From Acidimicrobiales bacterium (lineage in GTDB: Bacteria > Actinomycetota > Acidimicrobiia > Acidimicrobiales > SZUA-35), in assembly GCA_024641625.1 (NCBI GenBank), contig JAHECQ010000118.1, positions 1 to 9,977 of the forward strand: a stretch of 9,977 bases of DNA, given 5' to 3'. The notes beneath the pieces were generated by a model. The model was given only the letters and a program-made list of their open reading frames with translations. It was not told the DNA's origin and searched no databases. The number at the start of each line of letters is the position of its first letter. The first letter of the stretch is position 1. Of the stretch, positions 1 through 6,394 are shown in pieces. The translations under genes and the position numbers were made by a program.

Positions 1-841
1 GGTGGTTGATCCAGCGATAGCCGTGGCTGCAGACGTCGTAGCCCGCATCGACGATGGCTCGGGTGATCTGGGGGTTCCGCTCGAGTGCGACGGCGCACGC
101 AAACATGGTGGCGGGGATTTCCCGCTCCTGGAAGGCTCGGTGAATTCGCCAGAACCCGACCCGGCTCCCGTATTCGAAGAGTCCTTCGGCCGCGAGGTCA
201 CGGATGTCTCCCGGGTTGATGGACGAATCGGTCAATCGGTTCTCGCTGTAGCCGTCCCCGTCGTCGATCGAGGGCTCCGAGCCCTCCTCGACGTTGAGCA
301 CGAAGTTGAGGGCGAGGCGAGCGTCGCCGGGCCAGGCGGCGCTCGGCGGGTGCCCTGCATAGCCCACGAGATCTCTGGTCGGTTCCCGGCCGGCCGGAGC
401 GGGGCTGATCTCGATCGGTTCGATGTCGACGCATTCGTCGTCGCTCGACCCGTCCTTCCACATCAACACGGCGAAACGGGCCGATCGGCCGAGCGCGGTG
501 AGCCCCGCGTGCCAGATGCCGCGAGCGATGGTGACCCCGGTGCCCGGTTCGACGATGAATGCATGCAGGCCCGTGGCGCTCGGCGTCGCCGACACCATCA
601 CCAACCACCGATCGACGTCGAGCGGTAGGAACGTCTGGCTGGAGTTGGGGTGGCGCTCGAGTCGGTCCACCTCCAACGGCAACGTCGAGCCAGGGACATG
701 CGTCGTCGAGAGTACGGCCGGTCGCTCGTCATGGGACAAGCCGTCGGCAAACGACTGCCGACCGTGGTCGTGGGGAGCGCTGATGACCTGACCGAACGGT
801 GCGAACGCCTCGGCGGTCAGGGGTTGGACCGTCACGTGCAT
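1..841 (-). CDS. allA-puuE: Ureidoglycolate lyase (AllA) fused to PuuE-type allantoinase, C-terminus off the left edge
   Basis: The ATG at 841 opens a frame that stays open for 280 residues to the left edge. Residues 1 to about 145 read as ureidoglycolate lyase (AllA, usually about 160 residues, cupin fold). Key stretches are LEVDRLERHPNSSQTFLPL (56-74), the cupin core with GLHAFIVEPGTGV (91-103), and GIWHAGL (108-114). AllA splits ureidoglycolate into glyoxylate and urea. After a Pro/Ala-rich linker (147-154), residues 155-280 read as the N-terminal part of PuuE, the polysaccharide-deacetylase-fold allantoinase that opens allantoin to allantoate. Its markers are TRDLVGYAGHPPSAAWPGDA, LNFVLNVEEGSE, LFEYGSRVGFWR (221-232) and CSHGYRW (271-277). 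About 180 PuuE residues should lie beyond the edge. No stop or frameshift separates the parts. No clear Shine-Dalgarno precedes the ATG. A fusion with the reading described is certain by sequence; activity of both halves is inferred. Confidence 0.9.
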   Translation of the reverse strand, partial: MHVTVQPLTAEAFAPFGQVISAPHDHGRQSFADGLSHDERPAVLSTTHVPGSTLPLEVDRLERHPNSSQTFLPLDVDRWLVMVSATPSATGLHAFIVEPGTGVTIARGIWHAGLTALGRSARFAVLMWKDGSSDDECVDIEPIEISPAPAGREPTRDLVGYAGHPPSAAWPGDARLALNFVLNVEEGSEPSIDDGDGYSENRLTDSSINPGDIRDLAAEGLFEYGSRVGFWRIHRAFQEREIPATMFACAVALERNPQITRAIVDAGYDVCSHGYRWINH

Positions 842-862
842 CAACGAAGTCAAGCACGTCAC
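831..862. repeat. Imperfect inverted repeat in the divergent allA-puuE / VOC control region
   Basis: GTCACGTGC (831-839) and GCACGTCAC (854-862) form 9-base arms with 8 matches around a 14-base spacer. The left arm contains the palindrome CACGTG and runs into the allA-puuE start codon. Its place in a 52-base divergent gap suits an operator, but arms this short also arise by chance at this GC content. Confidence 0.25.
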
Positions 863-876
863 CGGTCAGGTGGCCG

Positions 877-884
877 CATATACA
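877..884. promoter_or_regulatory. TATA-like element between divergent genes
   Basis: CATATACA is the only clearly AT-rich patch in the gap between the divergent genes. On the plus strand TATACA (879-884) ends nine bases before the ATG at 894, so a transcript for the VOC gene would have almost no leader. On the minus strand TATATG (882-877) could serve allA-puuE with a leader of roughly 30 bases. No good -35 box is visible for either direction. Confidence 0.35.
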
Positions 885-893
885 GTTCGTGCC

Positions 894-1583
894 ATGACCC
901 ACCTGCACCCCCGAGGCGTCAATCATCTCGCACTCTCGACCACCGACATGAAGCATCAACTCGAGTTCTGGTGTGGAGCACTCGGCCTCCCGCTCAAGGC
1001 GCTCTACTGGATGCACGGAGTGAAGGGTGCCTACCACGGGTTCGTCGAGCTGGCTCCCGACAGCTATGTGGCCTTCGTGCAGCACCCCGCCAACGGCGGA
1101 GAGGTCGAGTTCGGCGTGAGCCATGCCGATGGCCCGGGTGGCGAGATCCGTGGGGGGACCATGCAGCACGTCGCCTTCCACGTCGACACCCTCGACCAGG
1201 TACTCGAGATGCGGGACCGGCTCCGGAGTCATGGCGTCCAGGTGCTGGGTCCTCTCGATCATGGGTTCATCCAGTCGATCTACTTCGAGGGGCCCGAGGG
1301 GCTCAATCTCGAGATCTGCTGCGGAGCGAACATCGACGAGCGGGCGTGGATCGATCCAGAGGTCACGCAGCTCTGCGGAATCACCCCGGAAGAACTCGAG
1401 TTCTTGAAGCACCCGGAGCCGTTCGCCCGCCCGGATGAGGCCGTCGCGCAGCCGACCGCACCACGTCCCGACAATGTCCGAGCCCAGCGCAATGCCCGTC
1501 ATGCCGGGCTGATGGCCCACTCGGATGTCTTTGTGTGGGAGAACTTCAGCGAGACCACGCCACCGGTGGTCGTCGGACGCTGA
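894..1583 (+). CDS. VOC/glyoxalase-family metalloprotein (dioxygenase-like)
   Basis: This 229-residue protein has two beta-alpha-beta-beta-beta modules of the vicinal-oxygen-chelate fold. The four expected metal ligands can be picked out: His11 (GVNHLAL), Glu52 (FVELAPD), His92 (MQHVAFHV) and Glu140 (GLNLEICC). This His/Glu/His/Glu set is typical of glyoxalase-like members; extradiol dioxygenases use His/His/Glu. The tail from about residue 150 (DPEVTQLCGITPEELEFL and a Pro-rich stretch) lies outside the core and is also seen in ring-cleavage-type VOC proteins. I chose the ATG at 894 because the fold begins right after it. The GTG at 870 would add eight residues but lies inside the TATA-like patch. 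The gene diverges from allA-puuE and ends 3 bases from the rhodanese stop. The substrate cannot be read from the sequence. Confidence 0.85.
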   Translation: MTHLHPRGVNHLALSTTDMKHQLEFWCGALGLPLKALYWMHGVKGAYHGFVELAPDSYVAFVQHPANGGEVEFGVSHADGPGGEIRGGTMQHVAFHVDTLDQVLEMRDRLRSHGVQVLGPLDHGFIQSIYFEGPEGLNLEICCGANIDERAWIDPEVTQLCGITPEELEFLKHPEPFARPDEAVAQPTAPRPDNVRAQRNARHAGLMAHSDVFVWENFSETTPPVVVGR

Positions 1584-1586
1584 GCC

Positions 1587-2423
1587 TCAGCAGGTTTCGA
1601 TCGGGGTGTCCGGAAGGCGTCCCCACTGATTCCACGACCCATCGAAGCTCGAGACATCGGGCCAGCCGAGCAGCTGCGACAGCACGAACCAGGCGTGTGC
1701 CGACCGCATGCCGACCGCGCAGTAGGTGATGATCGGTTTGCCGGGTTGGAGCCCGTGGGCCGCGTAGAGGGCCGTCAGCTCCTCCACCGACTTGAACGTT
1801 CCGTCATCTCTCAACGTGTGCTCGTAGTAGAGGTGCACGGCACCCGGTAGGTGACCGCCGCGCTCGCTGCCCTGCGGGGGCGCAACGACGAAGATCTCCC
1901 CACGCCACTCCTCGGCAGTACGTACGTCGAGGAGGACGGACTCGCCGTCACCGACTGCGGCCAGCACCTGTTCGAGGGGGGCGCGTCTGCTGTGTTCGGG
2001 CTCAGACGACCGGAAGTCGACGGCAACAAGGCGCGGTACGTCGGTTGTCAGCGGTCGACCTTCGCTTCGCCACTTCTCCATCCCGCCGTCCAGGACGCGC
2101 ACCCGGTCGTGGCCGATCGTCTTGAGAAACCAGAACACCCACGCCCCCAAGGCGCGGTGCTCGCTGCAGGCGACGACGGTCGTTTCGTTGGTGATGCCGG
2201 ATTCGCCGAGCAGCGTATCGGTTGCGCCGACATCGAAATTGGTTCGGAAATCCGGCGTGAGCAACGTGGTGAGCGCCGGCCAGTGGACCGCGCCCGGGAT
2301 GTGGCCACGCTCATAGGGAGCCGGGTCGAGATGAACGTCGATCACCCGAACGTTCGGGTCATCCAGGTGGTCGGTGAGCCATTGACCATCGACGAGCACG
2401 TCAGGGTGGGTCGGATGTTCCAT
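1587..2423 (-). CDS. Tandem-domain rhodanese, thiosulfate/3-mercaptopyruvate sulfurtransferase
   Basis: This 278-residue protein has the usual length and two-domain layout of TST/MST enzymes, which move sulfane sulfur from thiosulfate or 3-mercaptopyruvate to cyanide or thiols. Domain 1 (about 8-125) has the CH2A-like VRVIDVHLDP and YERGHIPGAVHW. Domain 2 (about 148-275) has LLDVRTAEEWRGE, GHLPGAVHLYY and the active-site loop CAVGMR with Cys235 and Arg240. The C-x4-R loop ends in Arg, unlike the CGSGVT or CRKGVT loops of classical MST and TST, so substrate preference is open. Unusually, domain 1 has Cys86 (VVACSEHR) where this domain normally has Asp. The ATG at 2423 is preceded by AAGGGGAT at good spacing; an upstream in-frame start at 2477 would add 18 unconserved residues. 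It converges on the VOC gene and diverges from the oxygenase gene. Confidence 0.92.
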   Translation of the reverse strand: MEHPTHPDVLVDGQWLTDHLDDPNVRVIDVHLDPAPYERGHIPGAVHWPALTTLLTPDFRTNFDVGATDTLLGESGITNETTVVACSEHRALGAWVFWFLKTIGHDRVRVLDGGMEKWRSEGRPLTTDVPRLVAVDFRSSEPEHSRRAPLEQVLAAVGDGESVLLDVRTAEEWRGEIFVVAPPQGSERGGHLPGAVHLYYEHTLRDDGTFKSVEELTALYAAHGLQPGKPIITYCAVGMRSAHAWFVLSQLLGWPDVSSFDGSWNQWGRLPDTPIETC

Positions 2424-2483
2424 GAAAGATCCCCTTGTCGAGCCTGGTCCCGCGAACTGCCGACGTGGCCGGGGCAAGCGTCC

Positions 2484-2508
2484 TAGACTCTCCCATCGAT
2501 CAGGGAGG
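2484..2508 (+). promoter_or_regulatory. Probable -10 box and Shine-Dalgarno for the PhyH-like gene
   Basis: TAGACT (2484-2489) fits the actinobacterial -10 consensus TANNNT. It would start transcription near 2496. GGGAGG (2503-2508) is a strong Shine-Dalgarno eight bases before the ATG at 2517. The -35 position shows no clear consensus. Confidence 0.45.
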
Positions 2509-2516
2509 CGTCAACC

Positions 2517-3329
2517 ATGCAACGCACAACCGAGGAACATCTGGCTGACATCACCCGTGATGGATACACCATCGTGCATCGAGCGTTCTCGCCCGAGCTG
2601 GCCGATCGGATGGTCGATGAGCTCGAGCGCCTGGAAGCCGAGTCGGGGGTGGTTCCCTCTGCCAACTCCTTCGAAGGCCGGGCAACGTGGCGCGTCTACA
2701 ATCTGCTGGCTCGTGGCGAGCTCTTCTGGGGGGTGCCGCTGCACCCCGCCGTGTTACCGATCGTGGAGGGTGTGCTCGACCGCGAGTGTCTGATCTCGTC
2801 ATTGTCTTCGATCGCCATCGGCGGCGGCGAAGTGGCGCAGCCGATTCACGCTGACGATGCGCTTCACCCCATCGCCCGTCCGCATCCGGCGACGGTCTGC
2901 AACAGCATGTGGGCATTGACCGACTTCACCGAGGAGAACGGCGCGACTCGTGTCGTTCCCGGCAGCCACCAGGCCGATCACACACCGAGTTACGGAACGC
3001 ACCCTCGGTCGGTTGCCGCCGAGATGCCCAAGGGCAGCATTCTCGTCTGGCACGGATCGCTCTGGCACGGCGGCGGAGCGAACCTCACCGAGCGCCGCCG
3101 GTACGGACTGGCGATGAACTACGGGGCGGGATGGATTCGCCAGCAGGAGAACCAACAACTTGGTATCCCATTGGACACCATTCGCCGATTTCCTCCGCGG
3201 TTGGCCGAACTCTGCGGTTTCGGGACCTACCGGGGGTTGGTGGGCCACATCGACCGGCAGACCCCGGGCGAACTCATTCTTGGCGATGACCGTCTCCACA
3301 ACCAGATGCTGTGGGATCGAGTCGGCTGA
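2517..3329 (+). CDS. Phytanoyl-CoA dioxygenase (PhyH)-family Fe(II)/2-oxoglutarate oxygenase
   Basis: This 270-residue protein fits the PhyH family, which hydroxylates unactivated carbons using Fe(II), 2-oxoglutarate and O2. The iron-binding HxD is His111-Ala-Asp113 (QPIHADDA). The distal His is most likely His184 in SLWHGGGANLTERRR, whose Arg residues (193-195) probably hold the 2-oxoglutarate carboxylate. NGATRVVPGSH (141-151) is the classic PhyH strand-turn motif. The N-terminal part, with DGYTIVHRAFSPELADRMVDELERL (15-39), is the usual family opening. There is no signal peptide, so it is cytoplasmic. A strong GGGAGG sits eight bases before the ATG. Bacterial PhyH relatives act on very different substrates (ectoine, secondary metabolites, phosphonates), and nothing here tells which. 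It stands alone, converging on the surface-protein gene. Confidence 0.88.
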   Translation: MQRTTEEHLADITRDGYTIVHRAFSPELADRMVDELERLEAESGVVPSANSFEGRATWRVYNLLARGELFWGVPLHPAVLPIVEGVLDRECLISSLSSIAIGGGEVAQPIHADDALHPIARPHPATVCNSMWALTDFTEENGATRVVPGSHQADHTPSYGTHPRSVAAEMPKGSILVWHGSLWHGGGANLTERRRYGLAMNYGAGWIRQQENQQLGIPLDTIRRFPPRLAELCGFGTYRGLVGHIDRQTPGELILGDDRLHNQMLWDRVG

Positions 3330-3338
3330 ACGGCCTGG

Positions 3339-3992
3339 TCAGCGACCTCGGACTCGTGAGCGGACGCCTCTGGTCAGCAGTACGCCCGCCCCGGTGAGCG
3401 ACAGACCGATTGCCAGGGTGGCCGCCAACCGGCTCGGCCCCGAAACGGGGAGGATGTCCGGCCCTGCGGGAGGGGGACTCGTCACGGTGGTCGGGATCGT
3501 CGTGGGCGCGACCGTGGTCGGTCCTTCGGGTTCAGGTGCAGTGGTCGGCGTGGTGACCGCCGGTGCGGGCACGCAGCTGTCGTAGCGGATGTCGAGCTCG
3601 AGTCCGCCGCTGAAGATCTCGTCGGGACCCATACGCAGCGTGACCACGACCTCATCGGAGAGGTAGACCGAGCCGGTGTTGGTCGTGACCTTGTTGGCAG
3701 TGTCCTCGACACCGGCGAGCACGAGCGTCGTGTCACCGGATGTGACCAGGATGTCGTTGCCGGAATGACTTGATTCCTGGTTGATTACCGTTGCCGACCA
3801 GGTGCACAGCGGCCCGGCCCGACCGGTGTCGACCGGAACTCGCCCGAGTTCCACCAGGCTTCCCGCGTCGGCCTCGATGACGGTGTCGACCGGTAGTTCG
3901 AGGTCGGCAGCACTGGCCGCCGAGGAGCCAAGCCCGATGAGCGCGACGAGCGCGACCGGGGGTACGAGTAGTGCAAAACGATTCCACGCCAT
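3339..3992 (-). CDS. Secreted surface protein with Thr/Pro-rich stalk and LPVSG sorting-like signal
   Basis: This 217-residue protein has a signal peptide (about 1-28, hydrophobic core ALLVPPVALVALIGLG, likely cut after AASA). A beta-rich extracellular domain follows (about 30-140) with only two cysteines, Cys63 and Cys140, which could pair. A Thr/Pro/Glu-rich stalk spans 141-178. LPVSG (181-185) is followed by a hydrophobic segment (about 188-206) and a basic tail ending RGVRSRVRGR. This order of parts matches a sortase-anchored wall protein, with Ser replacing Thr of LPxTG. It could instead simply stay in the membrane. The domain itself is not one I recognise. No sortase gene lies in the window. 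The ATG at 3992 has no Shine-Dalgarno but has TAGCAT six bases upstream, which suits a leaderless message. Confidence 0.85.
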   Translation of the reverse strand: MAWNRFALLVPPVALVALIGLGSSAASAADLELPVDTVIEADAGSLVELGRVPVDTGRAGPLCTWSATVINQESSHSGNDILVTSGDTTLVLAGVEDTANKVTTNTGSVYLSDEVVVTLRMGPDEIFSGGLELDIRYDSCVPAPAVTTPTTAPEPEGPTTVAPTTIPTTVTSPPPAGPDILPVSGPSRLAATLAIGLSLTGAGVLLTRGVRSRVRGR

Positions 3993-3998
3993 GGCGTC

Positions 3999-4004
3999 AT
4001 GCTA
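3999..4004 (-). promoter_or_regulatory. -10 box TAGCAT for a leaderless surface-protein message
   Basis: On the minus strand TAGCAT is separated from the ATG at 3992 by six bases, which puts the likely transcription start on the start codon. The absence of a Shine-Dalgarno agrees with this. The -35 region overlaps the dyad at 4024-4040 and lacks a clear consensus. Confidence 0.4.
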
Positions 4005-4023
4005 GAGGTGCTCCAAACGAAGT

Positions 4024-4040
4024 GACCAGGGACCTTGGTC
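4024..4040. repeat. 17-base near-perfect palindrome, operator candidate
   Basis: GACCAGGGACCTTGGTC has two 8-base half-sites around a central A. The outer five bases pair exactly, one pair mismatches, and the inner two pair. It lies between divergent genes at about the -35 position of the minus-strand surface-protein promoter, where a dimeric regulator could bind. Confidence 0.4.
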
Positions 4041-4049
4041 CGCGTTTCC

Positions 4050-4066
4050 GCTGCGGCTACCGCAGC
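4050..4066. repeat. Perfect 7-base inverted repeat, operator candidate
   Basis: GCTGCGG (4050-4056) and CCGCAGC (4060-4066) pair fully around a 3-base loop. The repeat ends 16 bases before the -10 box of the plus-strand gene and so covers its -35 position. No T-run follows, and no gene reads into it from either side, so a terminator is unlikely. Confidence 0.4.
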
Positions 4067-4082
4067 ACTGGTGGCGGCCGCC

Positions 4083-4088
4083 TACGCT
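4083..4088 (+). promoter_or_regulatory. -10 box TACGCT for a leaderless COG2403/carbamate kinase message
   Basis: TACGCT fits TANNNT and is separated by six bases from the ATG at 4095, which would place transcription start on the start codon. No Shine-Dalgarno precedes that ATG. This mirrors the opposite-strand arrangement at 3992-4004. Confidence 0.4.
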
Positions 4089-4094
4089 TCGTCC

Positions 4095-5429
4095 ATGACA
4101 CGTCGAGTGGTCATCGTGGGGGCCGGAGGCAGGGATTTTCACGACTTCAACACCGTGTTCCGGTCGGACGCCGACCTTACGGTGGTGGCCTTCACTGCGA
4201 CACAGATCCCCGGAATCGACGATCGGCGTTATCCCCCGGATCTCGCCGGTCCCGCCTATCCCGAGGGCATCCCGATTCGCCCGGAACGTGAGCTCGAGCA
4301 CCTGATTCGATCCCGGTCGGTGGATGAGGTCGTGTTCTCGTACTCCGATGTGCCCCACACCGACGTGATGCACCTGGCATCGCGGGTGCTGGCCGCAGGC
4401 GCCGACTTCCGGCTGCTCTCACCCGCCTCGACGATGCTTGCCGCCCCCCGGCCGGTGGTGGCGGTCGTGGCCAGTCGCACGGGTGCGGGCAAGTCGCCGA
4501 CGACCCGGAAGGTGGCGCGGGTCTTGATGGACGCCGGGCTCAGGGTGGCGTTGATCCGTCATCCGATGCCCTACGGGGATCTGTCGGCCATGCGTGTGCA
4601 GCGTTTTGCCTCGATGTCCGACATCGATGCTGCGTCGCCGACGATCGAAGAGCGCGAGGAGTACGAGGAGCCCGTTCGACAGGGCATGGTCATGTATGCC
4701 GGAGTCGACTATCAGGCAATCCTGGACGCAGCGGCCTCGGAGGCCGACGTTCTGGTCTGGGACGGGGGGAACAACGATGCCCCGTTCCTCCAGCCGGCGT
4801 TGACCATCTGTGTGCTCGACCCGCTCCGTCCCGAGGATGGCCATCTGTTTCATCCGGGCGAGACCAACATGCTCATGGCCGATGTCATGCTGATCAACAA
4901 GGTCGATCCGTCGAATGCGGCCGGCACCCACGCAGTACTGGATGATGTCGCACGGGTACGTCCCGACGCCATCGTGATCCAAGCTGCCTCTCGGGTGCGC
5001 CTCGACCCGGGGCCCGACGTGACCGGACGGAAGGTCCTGGTGATCGAGGATGGGCCAACGGTCACCCATGGGGGAATGGCCTATGGTGCCGGCACGGTCG
5101 CCGCCCGAGACGCGGGCGCAATCATGATCGACCCACGCCCATTTGCCGTTGGCTCCCTCATCGAGGTCTTCGAGCGATACCCACATCTGGGCCCGATACT
5201 TCCGGCGATGGGCTACGGCGCCGAGCAGATCGAGGAGTTGCGTCAGACGGTCCGTGCTGCCGATTGCGAGGTGGTGATCACCGGCACGCCGATGGACCTT
5301 GGTCGCCTCGTCGACCTCGGACATCCGGCGCGTCACGTCCGGTACGACATCGACGAGATCGGCGCGCCGTCGCTGGCAGAGGTCTTGGCGCCATGGATCG
5401 ATCGATGGCAAGCGTCGACCCCGGTTTGA
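4095..5429 (+). CDS. P-loop predicted GTPase, COG2403 / cyclic 2,3-diphosphoglycerate synthetase-like
   Basis: This 444-residue protein matches the predicted-GTPase family that databases often name cyclic 2,3-diphosphoglycerate synthetase. Family hallmarks are the opening RRVVIVGAGGRDFHDFN, then VAFTATQIPGIDDRRYPP, VDEVVFSYSDVPH, the P-loop SRTGAGKSPTTRK with Lys133-Ser134, IRHPMPYGD (154-162), IEEREEYE, VLVWDGGNNDAPF (219-231) and NKVD (268-271). The N-terminal 115 residues resemble a nucleotide-binding Rossmann domain; the middle is a P-loop NTPase; the end (about 350-444) may be a further small domain. It is cytoplasmic with no membrane segment. The real function is unproven, and the synthetase name should not be taken as evidence of that product. 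The start overlap with carbamate kinase points to joint work. I chose the ATG at 4095 over 4035 because conserved sequence begins there and a -10 box sits just upstream. Confidence 0.88.
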   Translation: MTRRVVIVGAGGRDFHDFNTVFRSDADLTVVAFTATQIPGIDDRRYPPDLAGPAYPEGIPIRPERELEHLIRSRSVDEVVFSYSDVPHTDVMHLASRVLAAGADFRLLSPASTMLAAPRPVVAVVASRTGAGKSPTTRKVARVLMDAGLRVALIRHPMPYGDLSAMRVQRFASMSDIDAASPTIEEREEYEEPVRQGMVMYAGVDYQAILDAAASEADVLVWDGGNNDAPFLQPALTICVLDPLRPEDGHLFHPGETNMLMADVMLINKVDPSNAAGTHAVLDDVARVRPDAIVIQAASRVRLDPGPDVTGRKVLVIEDGPTVTHGGMAYGAGTVAARDAGAIMIDPRPFAVGSLIEVFERYPHLGPILPAMGYGAEQIEELRQTVRAADCEVVITGTPMDLGRLVDLGHPARHVRYDIDEIGAPSLAEVLAPWIDRWQASTPV

Positions 5430-6394
5430 AGCCACTGGTCATCGTGGCCATAGGGGGAAACGCTCTGGTTCGCGCCGGGCAACGTGCAGACGTGGCCACA
5501 CAGCGGACCAACGTCGGGTCGGCGGCTACTCATCTTGCCCGCATCGCCGCCACCCACCGACTGGTCGTGACCCATGGCAACGGCCCACAGGTCGGCTTGC
5601 TGGCACTGCAGGCCATCGCCGACACCTCGATCTCGCCACCTCCGCTCGATGTCCTCGACGCCGAGAGCGTGGGAATGATCGGCTACCTGTTGGTGGAGGC
5701 CCTCTCGGCCCACATGGAGCCCGAAGCCGTGGTTGCCGTACTCACCCGGGTCGAGGTCGACCTCGATGATCCTGCGTTTGGCCGGCCGACCAAACCCGTC
5801 GGACCATGGCTGGAACCGGGATTGGCCCACGCCCTGGCCGCCAGTCACGGATGGAGCCTGGTCGAGGGACCCAGGGGTGGTCGGCGCGTGGTCGCGTCGC
5901 CTCGTCCGGTTCGGGTGATCGAGCTCGATGTCATCGACATGCTGGCCCGTTCGGGACGGATCGTCATCGCCGGCGGTGGGGGTGGCGTTCCCGTTGCCAA
6001 GCGCGGCACCCGACTGGTGGGCGTCGAGGCCATCATCGACAAGGATCTGACGGCGGCCGAACTCGCCATCGGCCTCGGGGCAGAGCAGCTGGTGGTCCTC
6101 ACCGATGTCGACGCGGTGTACCGCGATCACGGAAGGTCCGACGCGACGCCGATCCCCGTCGCCACATCGAGGGACCTTCGGGCCATGTCGTTCCCGCCGG
6201 GATCCATGGGCCCCAAGATCGAGGCGGTGTGTCGTTTCGTGGAGTCGACCGGGCGTCCCGCGGTCATCGGTGCGCTGGCCGAGGCCCAGGCCGTACTGGC
6301 CGGCACCGCAGGCACCCGGGTCCTGCCCGATGAGCCCGTGGCCGGAGCAGCGGCGCCCATCGCCGGGCGACCCGGCCGCTCGCTCGATCTCTGA
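5393..6394 (+). CDS. arcC: Carbamate kinase
   Basis: This 333-residue enzyme of the amino-acid kinase fold reversibly makes ATP, ammonia and CO2 from carbamoyl phosphate and ADP. Motifs appear in family order: VAIGGNAL (18-25), VTHGNGPQVGLL (59-70), ESVGMIGYLLVEAL (91-104), RPTKPVGPWL (131-140), VIAGGGGGVPV (191-201), IIDKDLTAAELA with Lys217 (214-225), VVLTDVDAVY (234-243) and PGSMGPKIEA with Lys275 (269-278). Length is near the usual 310, with a slightly longer tail (315-333). The ATG at 5393 has AGAGGT nine bases upstream and overlaps the previous gene by 37 bases; the in-frame ATG at 5405 is an alternative. The overlap implies translational coupling with the COG2403 protein. No carbamoyltransferase lies in the window, so the carbamoyl phosphate source is unknown. 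Confidence 0.95.
   Translation: MDRSMASVDPGLKPLVIVAIGGNALVRAGQRADVATQRTNVGSAATHLARIAATHRLVVTHGNGPQVGLLALQAIADTSISPPPLDVLDAESVGMIGYLLVEALSAHMEPEAVVAVLTRVEVDLDDPAFGRPTKPVGPWLEPGLAHALAASHGWSLVEGPRGGRRVVASPRPVRVIELDVIDMLARSGRIVIAGGGGGVPVAKRGTRLVGVEAIIDKDLTAAELAIGLGAEQLVVLTDVDAVYRDHGRSDATPIPVATSRDLRAMSFPPGSMGPKIEAVCRFVESTGRPAVIGALAEAQAVLAGTAGTRVLPDEPVAGAAAPIAGRPGRSLDL

Noticed and set aside
2..628. 208-residue plus-strand frame at the left edge
   Set aside because: It is the codon-aligned complement of the allA-puuE fusion and shows no motif of its own.
1851..2486. 211-residue plus-strand frame opposite the rhodanese
   Set aside because: It is antisense to a gene with two rhodanese domains and has no support.
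2490..2507. CTCCC...GGGAG hairpin that could hide the Shine-Dalgarno of the PhyH-like gene
   Set aside because: The predicted transcription start near 2496 would leave the left arm out of the message, and a 5-base stem is weak.
3325..3343. Inverted repeat GCTGA...TCAGC between the convergent PhyH-like and surface-protein genes as a two-way terminator
   Set aside because: A 5-base stem with a 9-base loop and no T-run is too weak. The symmetry partly follows from two opposed TGA stops.
4419..5435. 338-residue minus-strand frame opposite the COG2403 gene
   Set aside because: It is low-complexity, Arg/His/Asp-rich antisense of a clear gene.
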